From Stramenopiles sp. TOSAG23-3 (lineage: Eukaryota; Sar), in the NCBI GenBank assembly GCA_900128585.1, contig LT642612.1, positions 1 to 13,717 on the forward strand: DNA of 13,717 nucleotides, in the 5' to 3' direction. The notes under the pieces are model-generated. The model saw nothing but the letters and a program-made list of their open reading frames with translations. It searched no databases and was not told where the DNA came from. A program made the position numbers and the translations under genes. Every line of letters begins with the position of its first letter. The first letter of the stretch is position 1. Below, piece by piece: positions 8,131 to 13,717 of this stretch.

Positions 8131-8364
8131 GTCGGCCTACGACCAATGGGTTTCAACGGTGTATTTGCGATTTTTGTCGCTTTTTCGATACAATACCACG
8201 ATAACTTTGTTTTATTTTGCTTTAAATCGGGTATACGTTGAACAGTTCCGCGAAAATTTTGTATGAAAGCTAGGGAAAGAGGGCCCGCCGCCATCGCACA
8301 CACACTCAGGCAGTGAGCGGTAATAAACTATCGAATTATAAGACCTGCTGACGACGAAGAAGAA

Positions 8365-8375
8365 GGGGGGGGGGG
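8365..8375 (+). repeat. Homopolymer run of 11 G
   Basis: Eleven consecutive G residues follow a GAAGAAGAAG stretch. Runs of this length are prone to sequencing and replication slippage. Confidence 0.9.
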
Positions 8376-8732
8376 ATTTTGACAAACCAATTAAATACAT
8401 AGTAATAGCATTAGTTTTTAAAAAAATCTTAAATGGTTTCGTTCTTCAGGTACTGTTCATTTTGTGCATTATAGTTAATTTTCACATTTAGTACTTAAAA
8501 CGATTAATATTCCTATCAATCATCTTCTATTTATTTAATAATTACAAAATAAATAATATGTAGTGTTAATAGTGTACATTAGAACGACTTCTATTTAAAT
8601 ACTACATGGGTGTAAATAATTGTAACCACCCATTTTCAACCTCCATTCTCCCATTTGTCCTATCGTATCGGTACCGTACAGTATAATATACAAGTAAATA
8701 TAATTGAATTTAAATTATTAATTACTATAGTA

Positions 8733-8755
8733 GGGAGGAGGGGTGGAGGGGCTGG
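8733..8755 (+). other. G-rich tract, possible two-layer G-quadruplex
   Basis: The tract reads GGGAGGAGGGGTGGAGGGG followed by CTGG. It has at least five G runs of two or more with 1-base loops, inside otherwise AT-rich DNA about 270 bases upstream of the CAS1-like ATG. A two-tetrad quadruplex is possible, and function is inferred only from position. Confidence 0.35.
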
Positions 8756-8942
8756 TGTATAAAAAAAAGAATTATTGAATGATGATGATGAGATCTGAAC
8801 ATATGATCCTTACACTTGTGCCTTTATAAATTTACATTTAAACGACAGCAAGGAGTTGTTTCTGGTATTTGTTTATCAAGGGTGATTTGAAAGTAACCAA
8901 AGAGCCCACCCAAGGAAAGAAAGAAAGAAGATTTATACGTTT

Positions 8943-9041
8943 ATGAGTGAGACACCATCTTTTTCATCATTTCAGTCCGCACAGAGCGACAAGGTACTTA
9001 CTTAAATGCAACGTTATTTTCAACGAAATGGGAAGATTTGA
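8943..9041 (+). promoter_or_regulatory. Two short upstream ORFs before the CAS1-like gene
   Basis: An ATG at 8943 opens a 20-codon ORF (starting MSETPSFSSF) that ends with TAA at 9003-9005. ATG at 9006 then opens an 11-codon ORF in the same frame that ends with TGA at 9039-9041, overlapping the main ATG at 9028. They could lower translation of the main ORF. Alternatively the first could be a small first exon: AAG|GTACTT at 8991-8999 resembles a splice donor, and an AG at 9041-9042 would join it in frame at residue 6 of the main ORF. Confidence 0.4.
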
Positions 9042-11670
9042 GACAACCTTGTCCCTGGGCGAAACCACGTGCTTTCTATTCTTTGGGGCTATTAGCTCTG
9101 CCTACTGCTATTTCTACACAAACGACAGGGCAGCAATCAAATCGAATGGGGGGGCGTCCGGTGGTAGGGTTGGCGCCCTTGACAACTCAATTGCTTCGGT
9201 CATCGAAGCTTTAAGCATGGGCTTTGAGTTGGGTGCAATTCTGCTATTTTCTTGGTGCTGTGAAAACGTGCCACTCTGGCCCCATAACGAAAAATTTGGG
9301 TCGAACCTAATTTTCTGGGGCCTTTTTGCCCTATTCATGTTTGTCGCGCTGTTCACGGTCAAACTGAACAAAAATAGCGATGACACGCTGCTGAACAGGG
9401 ATCAAACGGAAGAGTGGAAAGGTTGGATGCAATATCTGTTCCTTGCTTACCACTACTTCCATTACGGGGCCGTCTACAATTACGTTCGGGTCTTCATTAG
9501 CTGCTACGTGTGGCTTACCGGTTTCGGTAACGTATCATTCTTTTACATCAAGCAAGATTTTGGCTTGCTGCGGTTTTTACAAATGATTTGGCGCCTCAAC
9601 TTTTTGGTATTTTTCTTGTGCTTGGTGCATAAAAATACGTATATCTTGTACTACATTTGCCCGCTGCACACGTTTTATTTTTGCATGACGTATGTTATTA
9701 TGTGGTGTGGTCGGGATATGAATATTGAATGGCCACCTTGGCTACGCATCAAATTTGCTATTGCCATTGTATTGGTGTACTTTGTATGGGAGTACCAAAG
9801 CATATTTTACTCAACTTTTGGGGTCTTGCTCGGCAACGAGAAAGTTGTTGGGGCGAAAAATGGGACTTTGTACGAATGGTACTTTCGTACCGCCTTAGAC
9901 CACTATTCTGCCATTTTCGGCATGGCATTTGCCATCAACTTCCCGACCTTTGTTGCATGGTTTAAGCGTGCCGAAGAACAAAGTAAGAGCAGAGAGATCG
10001 CATTGAAGCTGCTGCTTTGCGCACCACTTGCTTTTATGCTCGTTTGGTGGGCTACAAATATTGCGCCCAAACCGAAATTACAGTACAACAGCACACACCC
10101 TTATCTTTTCTGGGTACCGTTGCTAGCGTACGTGGCGATTCGAAATTCATTTTCCTGGCTTCGAAAATATCACCTCGGCTTGCTCGCAAGGATGGGAAAG
10201 GTAACTCTGGAAACTTATTTGATGCAACATCATATATGGCTGGCTGCAAATGCAAAAGCGCTCGTCGTGTTGGTGCCAGGTTACCCCCTGGTCAATTTGG
10301 CGTTGGTTACAGTCATTTATGTCTTCGTTTCCAACCGATTGTTTCGAATCACCATTGGGCTGCGAGCCATGCTGCTTCCAAATAATTTGTCCGCGACCTT
10401 GTTCAATTTGTCCCGGTTGGGTTTTGCACTACTTCTTTGTGCTGGTATTGCTTCCATTGTCTGTCGCACAACGGGTCGTTGGTTTGACGTATGCTTGTTA
10501 TGTTCTACCTTCTGTTTGAGTTACAGCTTTGTGGAGTTTATCCGTAAAAGATTAAGAGTCGAGAATGTTGTCGATCATTCTAAAACGCAACCAATATCTG
10601 CTTCGGCGTGGAGAAAGATCTTTTCAAACAGTCATTGGCTGGTGTTGTTTTCGGCAGTCTTCCTTTTCTTTAGAGCAGACCATGCGACGAACGCGGCTGC
10701 ACTGTCGAGTGAACAAGAATCTGGACTGTGTGCCTCCGCGCTAGGGATTGGGTCGTGGGAAACGAAGGACACAACCACCGAGCATTGCTCCAAACACAGC
10801 GTGTGCTTTCCGGAACAGAATCTTGTATTTTCCTGGATTCGATTAAGTAACAAACAAAAAACATTGTGTAAGTCAAAGCCGAGAGTGCAGGCGTATCAAT
10901 TTTTCAGGCCAAAGAATGCGGATGCCTGGAGCACATTCTATGAGCCCCAAACTGTTACCTTCTTTGGGGGCGAGACCGCTCGAATACTGAAGAAACATTT
11001 TTCTGAACTAGTAAGCAGCAGTGCATCGGGCACTTCAAATGTGGTTCATAAACCTTGGGAAATTGAAATGCCCCAGTTGACTTGCGATGTTGCAAAGAAG
11101 TCCACCATCGTCATAGCTGTCGACCTAATGCAAACGTGTGCCGAATCCGATAAGAAAGTAATAGAATCCTTGAGGAAACATGCTGAATCTTTGAAAACGT
11201 CGTGCCCTGACACTTCTGTAATATGGATTGGAGGGATGCGTGGGGCTGGAGGATGCGGTAGAAACGCGTTGGGCCAAGATTCAACTATGATTTTTCTCAA
11301 TGCTGCTGATCTTTTGAGAGGCTATCCAGAGAAAACAGCCGGGGCGGAAACACTCAACGTGCTGAGCATGACAGTTGCCAACCAGATCAAATTTGATCAG
11401 CTTGATTCTCCGGCCGCCAGCTTTAAATACATCCCCCACAACAGATCGTTTGCTCTTGTGGTACTTGCGGTGTACTTATGTATTATTATTTGTTCAGATA
11501 ATTTCATTGGCCTTAGCCACGTGGCCTTCTTGTTCTTTGGGATGAAATTGATTGATCTTAGGCAGAGTTATGATGAATTTCACAAAACAAATGGTATGGT
11601 GATCGTGAAAAATGTTGATGACGAAATGGGGGACGTAAAAAGAACCAACTTAAAAAGTATGGAGACTTAA
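9028..11670 (+). CDS. Cas1p/CASD1-type ten-TM glycan O-acetyltransferase with C-terminal SGNH-like domain
   Basis: Predicted 880 residues from the ATG at 9028 (G at -3, G at +4). The frame is open to 8947 but without an earlier ATG. Members of this family (CASD1, fungal Cas1p, plant RWA) move acetyl groups across the Golgi membrane onto glycans. The N-terminal half carries many membrane segments and the family signatures LNRDQTEEWKGWMQ (122-135), RLNFLVFFLCLV, and LETYLMQHHIWLA (394-406). More membrane segments follow to about 560. A Cys-rich, probably luminal domain (about 570-810) has FGGETAR (646-652), which aligns with the GDS block of SGNH esterases but lacks its Asp-Ser. The family's C-terminal DxxH is not visible either. 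A last hydrophobic segment lies near 815-850. In CASD1 the SGNH domain is N-terminal, so the order here is reversed. Confidence 0.85.
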   Translation: MGRFETTLSLGETTCFLFFGAISSAYCYFYTNDRAAIKSNGGASGGRVGALDNSIASVIEALSMGFELGAILLFSWCCENVPLWPHNEKFGSNLIFWGLFALFMFVALFTVKLNKNSDDTLLNRDQTEEWKGWMQYLFLAYHYFHYGAVYNYVRVFISCYVWLTGFGNVSFFYIKQDFGLLRFLQMIWRLNFLVFFLCLVHKNTYILYYICPLHTFYFCMTYVIMWCGRDMNIEWPPWLRIKFAIAIVLVYFVWEYQSIFYSTFGVLLGNEKVVGAKNGTLYEWYFRTALDHYSAIFGMAFAINFPTFVAWFKRAEEQSKSREIALKLLLCAPLAFMLVWWATNIAPKPKLQYNSTHPYLFWVPLLAYVAIRNSFSWLRKYHLGLLARMGKVTLETYLMQHHIWLAANAKALVVLVPGYPLVNLALVTVIYVFVSNRLFRITIGLRAMLLPNNLSATLFNLSRLGFALLLCAGIASIVCRTTGRWFDVCLLCSTFCLSYSFVEFIRKRLRVENVVDHSKTQPISASAWRKIFSNSHWLVLFSAVFLFFRADHATNAAALSSEQESGLCASALGIGSWETKDTTTEHCSKHSVCFPEQNLVFSWIRLSNKQKTLCKSKPRVQAYQFFRPKNADAWSTFYEPQTVTFFGGETARILKKHFSELVSSSASGTSNVVHKPWEIEMPQLTCDVAKKSTIVIAVDLMQTCAESDKKVIESLRKHAESLKTSCPDTSVIWIGGMRGAGGCGRNALGQDSTMIFLNAADLLRGYPEKTAGAETLNVLSMTVANQIKFDQLDSPAASFKYIPHNRSFALVVLAVYLCIIICSDNFIGLSHVAFLFFGMKLIDLRQSYDEFHKTNGMVIVKNVDDEMGDVKRTNLKSMET

Positions 11671-11760
11671 CCTTACGAAGTTTAATTATTGTGATTTCAT
11701 ACTTACGTGTAAGAATTACCAGTATATACAAAGTATATTTTTTCAGAATATCTAAATCTA

Positions 11761-11821
11761 GATTTCAGTTCGCAGTACATTAATTTTAATTACTTAAATA
11801 ACAGCCAATTTTCTCTTGTTT
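11761..11821 (+). repeat. Dispersed repeat, copy 2
   Basis: GATTTCAGTTCGCAGTACAT at the left resembles the tandem units at 4021 and 4081. The right part (TAATTTTAATTACTTA, then AATAACAGCCAATTTTCT at 11797-11814, then CTTGTTTTA) matches copy 1. It shares the strand of copy 1 and again sits just downstream of a plus-strand gene. Confidence 0.65.
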
Positions 11822-11825
11822 TATT
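11820..11825 (-). terminator. AATAAA poly(A) signal candidate for the HDAC-like gene
   Basis: AATAAA on the minus strand lies about 19 bases beyond the stop codon at 11844-11846. This is a plausible distance for a poly(A) signal with a short 3' UTR. Confidence 0.4.
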
Positions 11826-11843
11826 AAATACGCAAGCGCATTT

Positions 11844-13499
11844 TTAATTCAGTTTTTGTTTCTTTTCTGGGCGCGAAGTATTTTTGTCATCGTCTACCAG
11901 ATTGGGAGAATATATCTTCGACACGTTGCCTCGTGCAGACTGTTGCAACTGTTTTCGGCGAATGGCACCAGGGATTCTAATCATGCTAAGTGTGTCCATC
12001 AAATGCTCCAAGGTCTCGTCAATATATGATTTTGAGTTTTCATCCTCTACGAGCCTTTTATCCGTATGGATTGTGTCCTGTGGAAAAAAGAGGTCGCTGT
12101 ACGGGTTCTGCGGTATCCTGGGGGGTAGTTTATCCTCGGCGCACAGAAACTGGGCAGTGCTCACGGCCCAAGCCTTAGCGGTATCAGACAAGCACGAGCC
12201 GCTGGTGCCTCCCAGAAGAAGCAGCGGGGTTCGAAAGTCCCTCAAGAACCTCATGCACCTGGCATAGCCTTCAGACGAAACATTGAAATACCCCGCCCTC
12301 GTACCACCAAGAATACCTGTTCCTGCAGAACACACAATTACTTGTGGGTTGTATTTCTGTACAACGTGACGGATTGTAAACTGGAAGACCTTCGCGTATG
12401 TGTTGTCTCCGCAGCCTCTTTCGAAAGGAACGTTAAAATTAAAACGCTTTCCCGTACTATGCCCGCTATCGCGCGATTTTCCAGTCCCAGGGAACTTGCA
12501 GATGTTTTCGTCCGGCACAGGATTGAATGACAACGTAAAGACGCGGTTGGACATGTAAAACGCCTCTTCCACCGCATCGCTGTGAAAATAGCCCATGTTA
12601 ACGTATAGTACCCGGTCGAACTTGGTCAAGAGTTCCAAGCAAGCCAAGACACTGTCGTTGACAAAACAGCCCCCGGATGCTTCGTCCATTCGAGCATGCT
12701 GATACCCACCCATAAAGTTGATAGCAACGTCCGTTCGGCCTTTCGTGAGCAGCTGGGCAGCCTCTATCGAGGCCCCGGCAATCACTTGCGACTGCTCCAT
12801 TGTGCCCTGCCTAACCGTATTTACACCAGTCAGCTTGTATCGCAGTTTCTGGTCAGCGTATTGGCCTGGGCGCAAGTGAGGCCTTCGGGACAGGATTGCC
12901 ACGGTATTGATATAATCGTCGGAATGAAACCGTGTCATAAGTTGCAACGGGAGTGGTTTTGGAGTCCGCACTTGCAGCAGGGGCGTGTCCGTCAAGTTGT
13001 ACGCCTTTAAAAGGTGCCACGTCAACTTGTGCCGAAAATTCTTCGGCACGACTGGGCTGACAGAGGGAAGGTTTCCTATTTCCTCGTGGTAAAAATACGT
13101 AACCCGCCGCAGATTCTTTCCAGCAAACATGCGCATAAAGTCGCGGGCGACGGTCGGTGTCGGTGCTTTGGGTACGTAATCGCTCCTCAAAGAGGGTGGC
13201 ATCTCGTCCTCTTCGTCTAGCACCTCGGTCGTCGAGGCCCCAGCGGTGTCCGGAGCGGGCGCGCTACTCTCCGCCACCATGCTTGGCTGCGAAGCCTGTT
13301 CGCTCCCCTGGGCGGGCGCCTCGGTATCATTTTCTGCCGCATTCGCCGGCGGTGCATGTGCCGGGGGCACCGTGCCCCCTGCCGGCGGTGCCGTTCCTTC
13401 TAATTCCGACGGGGCACTCGGCTCCCCAGCCGCCGCTTGTTCCACAGGCGCGTCGGTTCCCGCCGGTACGGTGCCTGGGCTCGCCGGTTCAGTTGACAT
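11844..13499 (-). CDS. Class I histone deacetylase-fold protein, predicted catalytically inactive
   Basis: Predicted 551 residues. The ATG at 13499 has A at -3 on its own strand. Residues 1-105 are a Pro/Ala/Glu-rich disordered extension ending in an acidic patch. The HDAC domain spans about 130-470, with RRVTYFYHEEIGNL, RFHSDDYI, DVAINFMGG, EASGGCFVND, RVLYVNMGYFHSDAVEEAF, FPGTGKSRDSG and TRAGYFNVSSEGYARC. This wording is closest to HDAC1/2/3. Key active-site positions differ: the HH pair is Q267-H268; the DID-H motif holding two zinc ligands reads N301-M-G303-Y-F305; the third ligand Asp is about G395; and the GGGGY loop with the catalytic Tyr reads GGTSGSC. The fold-defining blocks are retained and the frame is intact, so it is probably a folded pseudoenzyme acting as a binding or corepressor subunit. 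The C-terminus is charged, with RPEKKQK as a possible nuclear signal. Deacetylase activity is unlikely. Confidence 0.88.
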   Translation of the reverse strand: MSTEPASPGTVPAGTDAPVEQAAAGEPSAPSELEGTAPPAGGTVPPAHAPPANAAENDTEAPAQGSEQASQPSMVAESSAPAPDTAGASTTEVLDEEDEMPPSLRSDYVPKAPTPTVARDFMRMFAGKNLRRVTYFYHEEIGNLPSVSPVVPKNFRHKLTWHLLKAYNLTDTPLLQVRTPKPLPLQLMTRFHSDDYINTVAILSRRPHLRPGQYADQKLRYKLTGVNTVRQGTMEQSQVIAGASIEAAQLLTKGRTDVAINFMGGYQHARMDEASGGCFVNDSVLACLELLTKFDRVLYVNMGYFHSDAVEEAFYMSNRVFTLSFNPVPDENICKFPGTGKSRDSGHSTGKRFNFNVPFERGCGDNTYAKVFQFTIRHVVQKYNPQVIVCSAGTGILGGTRAGYFNVSSEGYARCMRFLRDFRTPLLLLGGTSGSCLSDTAKAWAVSTAQFLCAEDKLPPRIPQNPYSDLFFPQDTIHTDKRLVEDENSKSYIDETLEHLMDTLSMIRIPGAIRRKQLQQSARGNVSKIYSPNLVDDDKNTSRPEKKQKLN

Positions 13500-13717
13500 G
13501 TTTCGTTTGTTAAACTCGTTCGATCTTTTTTCACCCGATTACGCTCTCTGGTTCTATTTGTATTGCTACATTACAAAGAAAAAAATGTTATAACCGCGTT
13601 TGGATTAGTCAATGGTAATGTTTTTCAATTACAAATTCGTACTTGTGTATCTTCTTTATTCATTCAAAATAAATTTTAAAAAAATAGAAGAAGATATAGA
13701 AGAAGGAAGAAGTACAT
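13500..13717. other. 5' flank of the HDAC-like gene
   Basis: AT-rich DNA upstream of the minus-strand start, ending in GAAGAAG-type purine repeats (13681-13710). No core promoter element can be assigned and no gene is seen. Confidence 0.5.

Larger units (their letters stand above)
8131..9027. other. Divergent spacer between the RBR and CAS1-like genes
   Basis: This roughly 900-base region should hold the promoters of both divergent genes. No TATA box or other core element can be assigned with confidence. It contains a G11 run (8365-8375), a G-rich tract (8733-8755), a GATGATGATG microsatellite (about 8779-8790), a GAAA repeat (8915-8932), and two short upstream ORFs just before the CAS1-like start. 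GGTACCGTAC at 8670-8679 is the exact reverse complement of 4231-4240 in the palindrome cluster. Confidence 0.6.
11671..11843. other. Short convergent spacer between the CAS1-like and HDAC-like genes
   Basis: This is a 173-base AT-rich region between two gene 3' ends. It holds the second copy of the dispersed repeat and an AATAAA on the minus strand. No clear AATAAA serves the plus-strand gene. Confidence 0.7.

Noticed and set aside
8094-8294. Minus-strand 66-codon ORF (ATG at 8294) overlapping the RBR start in another frame
   Set aside because: It could be an upstream ORF or a frameshifted first exon, but its residues show no recognisable domain and no splice sites link it clearly to the RBR frame.
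8281-8345. Possible tRNA or small RNA near the GC-rich patch
   Set aside because: No cloverleaf arms or TTCGA-type T loop with paired stem could be found.
8947-9027. Non-ATG extension of the CAS1-like ORF
   Set aside because: The frame is open but has no ATG before 9028, and the His-rich residues do not resemble the family N-terminus.
11046-11300. Minus-strand ORF opposite the CAS1-like C-terminal domain, and similar antisense ORFs throughout
   Set aside because: They lie wholly within strongly coding sense genes and show no family motifs.

Overview
The window is eukaryotic nuclear DNA, most likely from a flagellated single-celled eukaryote. It holds an axonemal outer-arm dynein heavy chain, an RBR-type ubiquitin ligase, a Cas1p/CASD1-type membrane O-acetyltransferase and a class I histone-deacetylase-like protein. 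The coding blocks are long and uninterrupted (up to 3.9 kb with no intron needed), have mixed base composition, and are separated by very AT-rich spacers. All stops are standard. I cannot name the lineage from the sequence alone.

Layout: (1) 1-3948 (+), the C-terminal part of a beta-type outer-arm dynein heavy chain, cut by the left window edge. (2) 3949-4659, an AT-rich spacer with a diverged 60-bp tandem duplication, a dispersed repeat copy and a cluster of TACCTGG/CCAGGTA palindromes. (3) 4660-5703 (+), an ankyrin-repeat protein whose reading frame loses coding character near 5610. From there to about 5984 the coding-like signal (Lys-rich and Pro/Arg/Gly-rich) is on the minus strand, which suggests a local inversion, a gene break or a misassembly. 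(4) 6036-6723, an AT-rich spacer. (5) 6724-8130 (-), a RING1-IBR-RING2 protein. (6) 8131-9027, a spacer with a G11 run, a G-rich tract and two short upstream ORFs. (7) 9028-11670 (+), a ten-TM Cas1p/CASD1 acyltransferase with a C-terminal luminal domain that looks like a degenerate SGNH domain, in the reverse order to CASD1. (8) 11671-11843, a short convergent spacer carrying a second copy of the dispersed repeat. (9) 11844-13499 (-), a class I HDAC-fold protein in which all three zinc ligands and the catalytic tyrosine appear replaced. (10) 13500-13717, its 5' flank.

The genes alternate in orientation and belong to unrelated processes (ciliary motility, ubiquitination, Golgi glycan acetylation, chromatin), so no operon-like functional cluster is evident. 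The most notable observations are the HDAC pseudoenzyme, the permuted CAS1/SGNH architecture, and the strand switch in the ankyrin gene.
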